Program-made: the position numbers and the translations under genes
The notes under the pieces: generated by a model
The model's database searches: none
The model's input: the letters and a program-made list of their open reading frames with translations, nothing else
Told to the model about the DNA's origin: nothing
From: Bacillota bacterium
GTDB taxonomy: Bacteria; Bacillota; Clostridia; Lachnospirales; Lachnospiraceae
NCBI GenBank assembly: GCA_023399055.1
Contig: JAEWQV010000005.1
Location: 1 to 64,000 of the forward strand
Reading direction: 5' to 3'
DNA: 64,000 nt
In this document: positions 9,047 to 17,261 of the stretch, one piece after another
Position numbering within the stretch: the stretch's first letter is position 1
How the letters are laid out: every line of letters starts with the position of its first letter

Positions 9047-10084
9047 ATGAAAATAAATGAAGTAATACGTAAGTATAGAAAAGAAGAAAATCTCACACAG
9101 GAACAGGTAGCGAATTACTTAGGTGTAACCGCTCCTGCGGTGAATAAATGGGAAAACGGAATATCATACCCTGATATCACACTTTTAGCACCACTTGCTC
9201 GTATTTTAAAAATTGATGTAGATACCCTACTTTCTTTTCATGAAGAATTGACAGACGCGGAAATCAATCAAATCGTGATAGACTTATCTAATCTTATTCA
9301 AAAAGATGGTTATGAGGCAGGCTTTGAAAAAGGGGAAGCTCTATTAAAGGAACATCCTAATTGCGATGCACTGAGGCTAGACATTGCGGATATCCTAAAC
9401 TCTTTTCTTATAATAAAGGGGATTAAGGACACCAATGAATACGATAACAAAATTATTGGCTGGTATGAAATTGCTTTAACAAGTACCAACAATACTATTG
9501 TTACCAGGGCAAAAATCTCGTTAGTATCTTATTATATGAACAAAGAGAATTATCAGAAGGCTCAACAGCAACTGGATGAGATAGAGCCTGTTGGATACGA
9601 TAAGCGATTGACGCAGGCTATCCTTTATGAGCGGCAGTCTCGCAAGGAAGAGGCCTATGAGATTTATGAAAATATGCTTTACAAAGATGGCCATCAGGTC
9701 ATTAGTGTTCTACAGCTTATCTGCCGATTGCTTTGTTCTGAAAAAAAATATGCAGAGGCAGAAAAATACGCAATTCTCTCTAAAGATATTGCTTTATCCC
9801 TTGATCTCGGAAAATACATTGCCTATACCTCAAGCTTATTGCTAGCCGTTGATAAGTCAGACAAAGATCAAACAATTGAAATGCTAGGTCATATGCTAGA
9901 AGGCATTGATACCTTTGAGAATTTTAATGATTCCGAACTATATTCACACATTAAGTTTAACGACCTCTCGAATCCTGATATGTCAAGAAAAATGCTTAGA
10001 GATGCCTTGAACAAGACAGATGAGCTTGAATTTATCAGGAATGAACCTGCTGCTAAAAGTTTATTTAAAAGATTAGAAAATTAG
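9047..10084 (+). CDS. XRE-family HTH regulator with TPR-like C-terminus
   Basis: A 345-residue protein. Residues 1-60 form a Cro/C1-type helix-turn-helix (IRKYRKEENLTQEQVANYLG, then VTAPAVNKWENGISYPDITL). The remaining 280 residues are helical with TPR-like pairs (for example ENYQKAQQQLDEIEPV, RKEEAYEIYENMLYKDG, EKKYAEAEKYAILSKDI). This architecture is common in Firmicute regulators that sense a peptide or protein partner, but no cognate peptide gene was recognised nearby. It is a single-gene unit with its own terminator. Confidence 0.8.
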   Translation: MKINEVIRKYRKEENLTQEQVANYLGVTAPAVNKWENGISYPDITLLAPLARILKIDVDTLLSFHEELTDAEINQIVIDLSNLIQKDGYEAGFEKGEALLKEHPNCDALRLDIADILNSFLIIKGIKDTNEYDNKIIGWYEIALTSTNNTIVTRAKISLVSYYMNKENYQKAQQQLDEIEPVGYDKRLTQAILYERQSRKEEAYEIYENMLYKDGHQVISVLQLICRLLCSEKKYAEAEKYAILSKDIALSLDLGKYIAYTSSLLLAVDKSDKDQTIEMLGHMLEGIDTFENFNDSELYSHIKFNDLSNPDMSRKMLRDALNKTDELEFIRNEPAAKSLFKRLEN

Positions 10085-10130
10085 TTTTCTTATTTATCTT
10101 TCACATTTGGTAGAGCTACTATATATTACA

Positions 10131-10165
10131 GAGGGAACCTATAACTAATAATAGGTTCTCTTTCT
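10131..10165 (+). terminator. Terminator of the HTH-TPR gene
   Basis: GAGGGAACCTAT (10131-10142) pairs with ATAGGTTCTC, enclosing AACTAATA, and is followed by TTTCTTTATT on the plus strand. Confidence 0.8.
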
Positions 10166-10220
10166 TTATTCATGACAAGTGAAAACTTATCGTTTCATCT
10201 TATTAAAATATGATGTTACT

Positions 10221-10748
10221 TTAATGAAGTATGGATTTAATATCCCTGCTTAACACTTTGGAAACAATATTAATTATTAATTCTTCTAGGGCTGAAATAC
10301 TTGCAATAGCACAAACTAAAATTGTAGTTAAGCTAAAATCCAATACTATGTAAAGAAATGGATAGCAAAATAAAACAAATCCAGTTACTTTATTGGTATA
10401 AGTGTGTAAGAAGGCTAGTTGTTTGTAACGTATAAACCCTATCACCAAAGATAATAAACGGATAGTGGCAATCAGAACTATCCAACACAAACTCCATACT
10501 GGTAAATTAAAATTAAGTACAACTATTAATAACAAAACCGAAATCATAAAACAATCTGCAATACTATCAAGAATCTGACCTTTTTTACTGACTAGATTAA
10601 ACTTTCGCGCAATCACTCCATCTACAATGTCAGTTATGCCACATAGGAAATAAAGGATTAGAAATGGTATCGAAAATGGTTTTATAACTAACAAAACCAA
10701 TGTCCCTATTATTCTAGCTATTGTTATTAAGTTGGGAAGGTTTTTCAT
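10221..10748 (-). CDS. CDP-alcohol phosphatidyltransferase family protein
   Basis: A 175-residue integral membrane enzyme with the family's full active-site signature DIVDGVIARKF...GQILDSIAD (D-x2-D-G-x2-A-R...G-x3-D-x3-D, with DS in place of the usual D-K/P). These enzymes displace CMP from CDP-diacylglycerol to build phospholipid head groups; phosphatidylglycerophosphate synthase is likely from the length and the LPNLITIARI start, but the acceptor cannot be read from sequence. GGAGG lies 5 nt before the ATG at 10748, which replaces an ATG four codons upstream. Confidence 0.8.
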   Translation of the reverse strand: MKNLPNLITIARIIGTLVLLVIKPFSIPFLILYFLCGITDIVDGVIARKFNLVSKKGQILDSIADCFMISVLLLIVVLNFNLPVWSLCWIVLIATIRLLSLVIGFIRYKQLAFLHTYTNKVTGFVLFCYPFLYIVLDFSLTTILVCAIASISALEELIINIVSKVLSRDIKSILH

Positions 10749-10865
10749 TTGTACCTCCATGGAGTTGTAATTCTATGTCCTTTGACCATTAGTACATAGT
10801 AATATGTAATACTCCAATTATATATCTAGTTTTCTTCCATGGCAATTACTGCTTTAAGCGATCTA

Positions 10866-10967
10866 TCATTCTCTTAAATATTTAATAAAACAAAGTACTC
10901 CAAGAAAGTAAAATAAAAATTGAATAATTCCAGAAAATATACCAAAGAAAACTGCTGCACCAAACAT
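10866..10967 (-). CDS. Candidate 33-residue hydrophobic peptide
   Basis: A short frame beginning ATG TTT GGT GCA encodes a very hydrophobic peptide (start MFGAAVFFGIFSGI, end CFIKYLRE) with one likely membrane helix and a charged C-terminus. AGGAG (10980-10976) stands 8 nt upstream, a good ribosome site. It lies upstream of the phosphatidyltransferase gene on the same strand, about 120 bp away. It may be a small membrane protein or a type I toxin-like peptide; neither is shown. Confidence 0.45.
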   Translation of the reverse strand: MFGAAVFFGIFSGIIQFLFYFLGVLCFIKYLRE

Positions 10968-11366
10968 AAACCGCTCTCCTCTTGTTAAATATATTATATT
11001 CTTACTATGATTACCTCTCTATTATTAACACCTTTTTAGAAAATTACATAATCTTACATAATTGTAGTTCAACTACACCCAATACGCAACAAAATTTAGG
11101 AGTATTAACCAAACTATAATTTCTTAATTATCAATCTCAAATACTTTTCTAATAATCTACTTAAATAATGCTTTTAATAGATTCTTCGCTTTATAATCAG
11201 CTCTTTTTATACAAAAAAACGCGGGAAAAAGAGGTGCACGGAGCACGTCTTTGACCTGCGTTAAAGTACATTATTTCCTATTGTAGACCTGCTTGACTTG
11301 CTAAAGGATTCTATTTTCCGCTAACAAATCACATCATGGGTAATTGCTCCTTACTTAGAGAATCAG
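10968..11366. other. Intergenic region with the recR terminator
   Basis: Apart from the ribosome site of the small ORF and the recR terminator described separately, this 400-bp AT-rich stretch holds nothing that I can identify. Confidence 0.4.
11213..11264 (-). terminator. Terminator downstream of recR
   Basis: On the minus strand a long interrupted stem (AACGC, then AAAGACGTGC pairing with GCACCTCTTT around TCCGT, then GCGTT) is followed by TTTTTTT. It lies about 100 bp after the recR stop and probably ends the dnaX-ebfC-recR transcript. Confidence 0.75.
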
Positions 11367-11963
11367 CTATAACTCAATTCTTCCTTCAAAAGCACGCAAC
11401 AGCGTTACTTCATCAATATATTCCAAGTCACCACCAACCGGTATACCACTGGCAATACGACTCACTTTAATACCTGCCGGCTTAATTAGCTTACTAAGAT
11501 ACATTGCGGTAGCTTCTCCTTCGAGACTTGAATTGGTTGCTATAATAACCTCATCCACATCTCCCTGCAAGCGAAGCATCAGTTCCTTGAGTTTAATGTC
11601 TGCGGGACCAATACCAAGCATCGGAGAAATGGCACCATGGAGGACATGATAGACACCATCAAACTTGCCTGTCTTTTCATAGGCAGCAAGATCTCTTGGA
11701 TTTTCAACCACCATGATTTGTTTTTTATTTCTTCCTGGAGAAGAACAGATTGGACAAAGTTCCTTATCTGTAAGGGTCAAGCATTCCTGACAATACTGCA
11801 CATTATTCTTAGCATCTACAATGGAGGCAGCAAGGTTATTTACCTGTTCAGCACCCATATTTATTATATGAAAGGCTAGTCGTTGAGCTGTCTTTGTTCC
11901 AATTCCGGGTAGTCTTGATAGTTCTTCGATTAGCTTACTAATTTGTCTACTGTAATAATCCAT
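11367..11963 (-). CDS. recR: Recombination protein RecR
   Basis: A 198-residue protein, the usual length. It has the helix-hairpin-helix ELSRLPGIGTKTAQRLAFH, a four-Cys zinc finger (CQECLTLTDKELCPIC), a Toprim domain (IMVVENPRDLAAYEKTG) and a C-terminal RIASGIPVGGDLEYIDEVTL block. RecR acts with RecF/RecO to load RecA at gaps. The frame extends upstream to 12017, but GAGG lies 8 nt before the ATG at 11963 and the family starts with MDYYS-type sequence. It sits after dnaX and ebfC, the conserved bacterial order, with a structured element in the gap before it. Confidence 0.95.
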   Translation of the reverse strand: MDYYSRQISKLIEELSRLPGIGTKTAQRLAFHIINMGAEQVNNLAASIVDAKNNVQYCQECLTLTDKELCPICSSPGRNKKQIMVVENPRDLAAYEKTGKFDGVYHVLHGAISPMLGIGPADIKLKELMLRLQGDVDEVIIATNSSLEGEATAMYLSKLIKPAGIKVSRIASGIPVGGDLEYIDEVTLLRAFEGRIEL

Positions 11964-12030
11964 TCCCATAACCTCATGTTTCCTATAATAAGAATATTCT
12001 ACTACCTCACAGGACATCTTTGCAAGATAT

Positions 12031-12141
12031 AAAAATGTGAGTATATATGATCAGATGGCGCAGACCGGCATCGATTGGTTGCTTTTTTGGCAACCCTCGA
12101 TGGTAAGGCAAGTCCAGATGATTCTATATACTCACATTTTT
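12031..12141. ncRNA. Long structured inverted-repeat element between ebfC and recR
   Basis: A 17-bp perfect outer stem (AAAAATGTGAGTATATA at 12031-12047 with its complement at 12125-12141) encloses further helices. Positions 12050-12053 pair with 12119-12122, followed by two opposed G-A mismatches (plus-strand reading), then TGG/CCA, an asymmetric internal loop, CATCGA/TCGATG (12069-12074 with 12097-12102) and GGTTGC/GCAACC capped by a 7-nt loop. T-runs flank it in both directions (7 T on plus, 5 T on minus). It could be a structured RNA, a processing site or an elaborate terminator. It lacks the conserved SRP RNA apical sequence. The sense strand is uncertain. Confidence 0.5.
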
Positions 12142-12168
12142 TTGTAAGCACTAATTTGTATACACTAA

Positions 12169-12522
12169 TTAGAAAGGAAATCCACCCATTCCATTTAAGC
12201 CACCAGTAATCTGGCTCATCATAGCAGAAGATTCCTCTTCCATCTTGCGGAAGGCTTCATTTGCTGCTGCCATGATAAGATCTTCTAACATCTCGATATC
12301 GTCTGGATCAACAACTTCTTTAGAAAGTTTAATTGAGGAAATCTCTTTCTTTCCAGAAACCTTAACGGTAACAGCTCCGCCGCCAGCGCTAGCCTCCCAT
12401 TCCTTATCCTCCATTACTTTCGCATTGTCTTCCATCTGCTTTTGCATTCTCTGCGCTTGTTTCATTAAATTTCCCATATTACCCGGGATACCGCCACCCG
12501 GAAATCCGCCTCTTTTCGCCAT
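12169..12522 (-). CDS. ebfC: YbaB/EbfC family nucleoid-associated protein
   Basis: A 117-residue DNA-binding protein with a Gly-rich start (GGFPGGGIPGNMGNLMKQAQ), then MQKQMEDN, EASAGGGAVTVKVSGKKEI, and a C-terminal DDIEMLEDLIMAAANEAFRK helix, as in YbaB/EbfC dimers. The family coats and bends DNA. It lies between dnaX and recR on the same strand, the classical neighbourhood, 36 bp after the dnaX stop. AGGAG precedes the start. Confidence 0.93.
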   Translation of the reverse strand: MAKRGGFPGGGIPGNMGNLMKQAQRMQKQMEDNAKVMEDKEWEASAGGGAVTVKVSGKKEISSIKLSKEVVDPDDIEMLEDLIMAAANEAFRKMEEESSAMMSQITGGLNGMGGFPF

Positions 12523-12558
12523 TGTGTTAATCTCCTTTCAACTATCTGCCTTCTCTAT

Positions 12559-14130
12559 TTATTCATATTGTATTGGCATCTTTATTAGTTTTGATAAATC
12601 TGGAACGTCATCCAGTCGTTCCTTGGTTCTATCCAAATATTTGGTGCTAACCTGTATCTTCTTATGAAGCACATTTGCTAACGTATCTTGTATGACTTGC
12701 ATATGACCTTCTCGGTCTATGAAATCCTTATCAATTGAATTCATAACTACAAGTAATAGCCCCTGATTTCCATCAATACTTAGAGTCGCATTGTTTAGTA
12801 CGACTTGTAAAGAAGGAGCTTTTCTTGCTATTTGTGACACTATACTTTTCCAGCTTCTTACTGCTTCTTTCAAATCTTCAGGAAGTGCTTCTGGCAGGAT
12901 GACCGGAGTCTTTTCCTTTGCTGGTTGATTATCCTCCACACTTGCTGGTTCGCTTCTTTCGGTTACTACTGCACCTTTTTGTATCATATCCTCCAAATGC
13001 TTTATACGTTCCAGAACGGATTCCATATTCTGTTCCATCTCTGGTTTGCAAAGCTTAATTAAAGCTATTTCCACTAATACTCTTTTTCTGCTGGCATAAC
13101 GAAGTTGGTTGGAAAGCTCTGAAAACACTCTAATATATCGAATTAATGACTGCTCATCCAGTAAAGCTGCTTCTTTTTGCAGTAACTCCAGATTATCACT
13201 GGATACCTCTATCACTAATTCCGTAATATCCTGGGTTGTCTTAAGTAACAGTAGATTACGCAGATACCAGATAAAATCTATGATGAACTGTCCCAGTTCA
13301 CGCCCAGATCTCTCAATCTCCTCCAATAATTTTATACAAGCAGTAACCTGCTGTTCTCGAATGTACTCTATTAATCTAGCAAATACCTGTGTATCCACAG
13401 CTCCGAGCACTTCCAGTACATCATCATAGGTTAGCTTCTTACCCAGATAAAAGGAAATGCATTGGTCCAGCAAGCTCAAGGCGTCACGCATGGAACCATC
13501 GCCCACTCTCGCCACATACCTGAGTGCTTTTTCCTCTGCTTCAATATTCTCTGCCTTTAAAAGTTCTGCTAAACGATCTGCAATAATGTCAATCGTAATC
13601 CGTTTAAAATCATATCTCTGACATCTGGATAAAATGGTAATTGGTATCTTATGAACCTCTGTGGTTGCTAAAATAAAGATTACATAGGCTGGTGGTTCTT
13701 CTATGGTCTTAAGCAGTGCATTGAATGCTCCTGCTGATAGCATATGCACCTCATCTATGATATACACCTTATATTTTCCTTCGGTAGGAGAATAACGAAC
13801 CTCTTCCACAATCTCTCTAACATTATCCACACCGTTGTTGGAGGCTGCATCTATCTCAATAACATTCATTGAGGTCCCTGCTGCAATTCCTTTACACATT
13901 CTACAATCATTGCAAGGGTTTCCATCCACCGGATGCTCACAGTTTACAACCTTCGCAAAGAGCTTGGCAACTGTAGTCTTACCAGTTCCTCTTGTCCCGG
14001 TAAATAGGTAAGCATGTCCTATCCTACCCGCAGCAATTTGATTTTTCAGCGTTGTTACAATATGTTCCTGCCCTTTTACATCTATAAAACTATCCGGGCG
14101 AAATTTTCTATAAAGAGCCAGGTATGACAT
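12559..14130 (-). CDS. dnaX: DNA polymerase III subunit gamma/tau
   Basis: A 523-residue clamp-loader ATPase. It has Walker A GTRGTGKTT (about 45-53), a four-Cys zinc module (CEHPVDGNPCNDCRMC), Walker B VYIIDEVHML, sensor 1 FILATTEVHKIPITILSRCQ with the SRC arginine finger, and the oligomerisation domain. A low-complexity linker leads to a C-terminal domain of the tau type. The gene lies 3 bp after the HD-GYP gene and 36 bp before ebfC, all on the minus strand. No programmed frameshift signal was sought in detail. Confidence 0.96.
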   Translation of the reverse strand: MSYLALYRKFRPDSFIDVKGQEHIVTTLKNQIAAGRIGHAYLFTGTRGTGKTTVAKLFAKVVNCEHPVDGNPCNDCRMCKGIAAGTSMNVIEIDAASNNGVDNVREIVEEVRYSPTEGKYKVYIIDEVHMLSAGAFNALLKTIEEPPAYVIFILATTEVHKIPITILSRCQRYDFKRITIDIIADRLAELLKAENIEAEEKALRYVARVGDGSMRDALSLLDQCISFYLGKKLTYDDVLEVLGAVDTQVFARLIEYIREQQVTACIKLLEEIERSGRELGQFIIDFIWYLRNLLLLKTTQDITELVIEVSSDNLELLQKEAALLDEQSLIRYIRVFSELSNQLRYASRKRVLVEIALIKLCKPEMEQNMESVLERIKHLEDMIQKGAVVTERSEPASVEDNQPAKEKTPVILPEALPEDLKEAVRSWKSIVSQIARKAPSLQVVLNNATLSIDGNQGLLLVVMNSIDKDFIDREGHMQVIQDTLANVLHKKIQVSTKYLDRTKERLDDVPDLSKLIKMPIQYE

Positions 14131-14133
14131 AGG

Positions 14134-15174
14134 CTACTCCCTTTCCTGCTTTTTATTTAAAGCATCTTCAAACTGCTTATTTATACTCATATACAAATCA
14201 ACCATATCCGGGTCAAAGATTCTTCCCTTCTCCTCCAAGATAATATCCGTAGCTTTCTGGTGAGAAAACGCCTCTTTATACGATCGGTCTGAGGTAAGTG
14301 CATCATAGACATCAGCAATTGCTAACATTCTTGCATATAAAGGAATATCATTTCCTCTTATACCTTCTGGATATCCAGTCCCATCCCAACGTTCGTGGTG
14401 ACTATAAGCCATATCTCTTGCCAGGTAGAGCCAACGCGTACCACCCGTTTCTTTGATAATTCGGTCAAAAGCCTGCTTCCCAAGAATAGTGTGCGTCTTC
14501 ATGTGTTCAAATTCTTTTCTATCTAAGGACGAGGATTTTCTAAGTACCTCATCGTTAATTCCAATTTTGCCTATATCGTGAAGCATTACAGAACGAAGGA
14601 TATCCCTCGTATCTTCTGAGGTGATGACACTTTTAAAGAGCTCACTTCTCATTGCTGCCTGCCATAAAATATAGAAATATCTCTGTGTATTCTTTAGATG
14701 TCCCCCAGTGGTTTCATCTCTAAAGTCTACTAATTCTGCAAAGCTATAGGAGATGGCATCCTGATATTTGTCCATATAGGGCTTTTGTCTTCGAAGCTCA
14801 TGAAGCTCAAGACAAGCTGAAATTCTATGCAACAGAAGTCCCTTTGACATACTGGAAAGTAGGTAGTCCTGAACACCCTTTCTAATTGCCTGCTGCTCCA
14901 GCAAAGCATTTTCATGACCAGCAAAAAAAACAACCGGTGTTCCAACGAATTCCGGACGTTTGTCAATTTCATCTAAGGTATTTATGCTTTCGCAAGCATC
15001 TATAGGAATCGTAACCAGGATTAAGTCAGGTTGCATATCCTGAACATAATCTTCTAACTCTTCCTTTTTTAAAATAAACATTTCATATTCATCCTGTAAT
15101 GCACTCACCGCTGTAGCAAGCAATTCTGCAGAATGATTTGTTACCAGGATATGTTTCCTTTGATTCATACTCAT
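14134..15174 (-). CDS. HD-GYP domain protein with degenerate receiver domain
   Basis: A 346-residue protein. Residues 1-125 look like a response-regulator receiver fold (HILVTNHSAELL; PDLILVTIPID; GTPVVFFAG), but threonine stands near where the phosphorylated Asp is expected. Residues 140-340 are an HD-GYP domain with VMLHDIGKIGI, the HHERWDGTGYPEG signature and ARMLAIADVYDALTSDR, predicted to hydrolyse cyclic-di-GMP. It precedes dnaX by 3 bp, so the two are probably co-transcribed. An ATG two codons later (15168) has better ribosome-site spacing. Confidence 0.8.
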   Translation of the reverse strand: MSMNQRKHILVTNHSAELLATAVSALQDEYEMFILKKEELEDYVQDMQPDLILVTIPIDACESINTLDEIDKRPEFVGTPVVFFAGHENALLEQQAIRKGVQDYLLSSMSKGLLLHRISACLELHELRRQKPYMDKYQDAISYSFAELVDFRDETTGGHLKNTQRYFYILWQAAMRSELFKSVITSEDTRDILRSVMLHDIGKIGINDEVLRKSSSLDRKEFEHMKTHTILGKQAFDRIIKETGGTRWLYLARDMAYSHHERWDGTGYPEGIRGNDIPLYARMLAIADVYDALTSDRSYKEAFSHQKATDIILEEKGRIFDPDMVDLYMSINKQFEDALNKKQERE

Positions 15175-15384
15175 AAATCCTTTATATAAACAACCAAGTT
15201 ATGGCACTTAACCAATTATAGCATTATCAATTTTTAAAATCAATGTTTTCCCACTTTAAGCGTTAGTCAAGCACTGATAATCTGTAATCCGTCTATTGCA
15301 ATTTAATCCCAAATAACCTTTTTAACCCCTCCCGTAAGAAAGTCTGGGGTCTTGTAGTTCAAGACACTTAGCAATTACTTATGG

Positions 15385-16245
15385 CTAATTTATTTCCTCC
15401 AGCTTCTTCTGAAAATGCTGGTAATCCTTAAGCGTATTCCAATCTCCTCCCCAGGTAAAACCACGACTTACAAATGCCTGATATACAGCATCATCTTTTC
15501 TTATATAATATTTACAGTCCAGGCTTCGGTCAGCATATTCTTCGGCACCGGTTGGCAGTATTACTGTCTTACCGTCTATTTCTCTTACGTATGGATTATA
15601 AAAGGGATTAATATCAATCGCAAGCCCATAGCTATGCTGTGATAGTCGGGTGGTACCATCTACTTTACGGAAATTAAAAGCTGAGGTATTGTTTGCTTCC
15701 ATTGATGTATTATCGTCGGCACCATACTCATCTACTAACACCATTTGTTCGATTGGATATTTTATCTCATACAATTCCTCAAATATCTCTACTATATCAT
15801 CTGCAATTGCTTTATTTACAATTAGTTCACCCTCATGGGTCTTGTCATCAAATCCATAATACAATACCTTAACATATCGAAGCTCTTCAAAGGATATCTC
15901 ACAGTCCTCACCATAGGATTTACCAATAATCCTATCCTTAATCTCCGGTGTAATCTCCTCATAATAAAACATAGATAAGCTCTCCTGTTGGATTACTTCT
16001 GCTACCTTATTCGATGCTTCCATCTCATTTTCCTGTGGTTTAACCGTTATTGCAATGGGAAAACTAGTTGGTGCTACTTCTTTAAGAGGAATTGCAGTTG
16101 GTGTCGGCTCCTTAAGTGGAGTCGTGGTCACTGTAGCGATTCCTGCTTTACTTAAAAACGTAAACTCAGGTAAAATTCTATAATAACCTAGAAGCAGAAT
16201 AACAAGTAGAACAGAAAGCAATGATATTATCCATTTTTTACTCAT
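15385..16245 (-). CDS. M15-family peptidase (D-Ala-D-Ala carboxypeptidase or endolysin-like)
   Basis: A 286-residue exported or membrane-anchored protein: N-terminal helix (about 5-22), a Thr/Pro-rich linker, and a C-terminal M15 zinc peptidase domain with SQHSYGLAIDIN (S-x-H-x2-G-x-A-x-D) and the late DYQHFQK histidine, the two ligand blocks of the family. It probably cleaves peptide bonds in peptidoglycan stems or bridges outside the membrane. AGGAG lies 5 nt before the start. It is 26 bp downstream of a small hypothetical gene on the same strand and may share its transcript. Confidence 0.8.
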   Translation of the reverse strand: MSKKWIISLLSVLLVILLLGYYRILPEFTFLSKAGIATVTTTPLKEPTPTAIPLKEVAPTSFPIAITVKPQENEMEASNKVAEVIQQESLSMFYYEEITPEIKDRIIGKSYGEDCEISFEELRYVKVLYYGFDDKTHEGELIVNKAIADDIVEIFEELYEIKYPIEQMVLVDEYGADDNTSMEANNTSAFNFRKVDGTTRLSQHSYGLAIDINPFYNPYVREIDGKTVILPTGAEEYADRSLDCKYYIRKDDAVYQAFVSRGFTWGGDWNTLKDYQHFQKKLEEIN

Positions 16246-16270
16246 ATATGCTCCTAGCCTTTCCTATGTT

Positions 16271-16540
16271 CTAATCTTCTTCAATCACATGGATTTCGAG
16301 ATAATCAAAATCGATGGTCTCCATAAAATTATCCTTGGTAAATCTGGCTTTGTCATGACGTTTAAAGTCGTTAATCGTAGCCTCCAACCAAATTGGTTTT
16401 GATAGGTCATAAGCATGACAAATCTCATCAATTGCCTGAAATACCTTCTGGGTTCTACGCATTTCTTTATCATCATTCACTACTACCATATCTTTAATCA
16501 TTCTATTTTCTTTAAATACTTTTGCCCATAATCGAAACAT
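16271..16540 (-). CDS. Unrecognised conserved-looking small protein
   Basis: An 89-residue, probably cytoplasmic protein without membrane segments or cysteine pairs. It has a basic N-terminus, a helix (RTQKVFQAIDEICHAYDL), and an acidic end (FDYLEIHVIEED). The regular alternation KPIWLEATINDFKRHDKARF suggests a small alpha/beta fold. I do not recognise the family. AGAGGA lies 6 nt before the ATG. It precedes the M15 peptidase gene on the same strand. Confidence 0.6.
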   Translation of the reverse strand: MFRLWAKVFKENRMIKDMVVVNDDKEMRRTQKVFQAIDEICHAYDLSKPIWLEATINDFKRHDKARFTKDNFMETIDFDYLEIHVIEED

Positions 16541-16681
16541 CTCAATTCCTCTTTTCCTGTTCCTACCGATATGCTAAAAGTCGTTGCCAACTTAGGATGC
16601 ACAGTATATAATCTTATCATAACCATTTTTATTATATCTAAATCTAGTAGAAATGCAAAGTACATTTATTAGGAGGGCCAA

Positions 16682-17197
16682 TTGGAAGGAAACAAACGAA
16701 GAGATCAGCTTGTAAATATTCTTAAAACTACTGCTGACCCCATATCGGGTGGAGAGTTATCAAAACTTCTTGGTGTAAGCCGTCAGGTGATTGTGCAAGA
16801 TATTGCCTTACTTCGCGCCAGTGATATCAACGTGCTCTCAACGACTAAGGGCTATTTGATTTATCCCACCGATAAACAAAGTGTTAAGCGTATTTTCCAT
16901 GTCAGGCATACCACAGAGCAGATAGAAGACGAACTATGTACTATTGTAGATCAGGGCGGTAAAATACTAGATGTTAAAGTAAAGCACGAGATCTATGGTG
17001 AAATTGAAACCGCTTTGATTATTCGTAACCGTCAGGATATCTATGATTTTGTAAGCAAGGTAAAAGAAAACAAAATCGTTCCTCTTAAAGAGTTGACGGA
17101 TGGTATTCATCAGCACACTATTGAAGCCGACTCAATGGAAACTTTAAATCGGATAGAGATAGCCTTAAGCAGCAAAGGATATTTACTAAATAATTAG
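16682..17197 (+). CDS. niaR: NiaR-type transcription repressor (HTH plus 3H domain)
   Basis: A 171-residue regulator with an N-terminal HTH_11-type helix-turn-helix (RDQLVNILKTTADPISGGELSKLLGVSRQVIVQDI, split as seen around residues 7-40) and a C-terminal 3H domain named for conserved histidines (HVRHTTEQIEDELCTIVD; DVKVKHEIYGEIE; GIHQHTIEA). NiaR proteins repress NAD biosynthesis and niacin uptake genes when nicotinate is bound. The start is TTG, 5 nt after AGGAGG. No NAD genes are adjacent, so the targets lie elsewhere. Confidence 0.85.
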   Translation: MEGNKRRDQLVNILKTTADPISGGELSKLLGVSRQVIVQDIALLRASDINVLSTTKGYLIYPTDKQSVKRIFHVRHTTEQIEDELCTIVDQGGKILDVKVKHEIYGEIETALIIRNRQDIYDFVSKVKENKIVPLKELTDGIHQHTIEADSMETLNRIEIALSSKGYLLNN

Positions 17198-17242
17198 AGA
17201 GGATGACTTAAGCAATCCTATAAGTCATCCTCTCATTTTTTA
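17197..17242. terminator. Bidirectional terminator between niaR and the SpoIIQ-like gene
   Basis: GAGAGGATGACTTA (17197-17210) pairs exactly with 17221-17234 around a 10-nt loop; the T-run ATTTTTTATTT follows on the plus strand. It separates two converging genes. Confidence 0.85.
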
Positions 17243-17261
17243 TTTCATTATTCTATCATTC

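Noticed and set aside
12031..12141. SRP RNA candidate near dnaX
   Set aside because: The apical sequence conserved in bacterial SRP RNA is absent; only the location fits. It is listed as an unassigned structured element.
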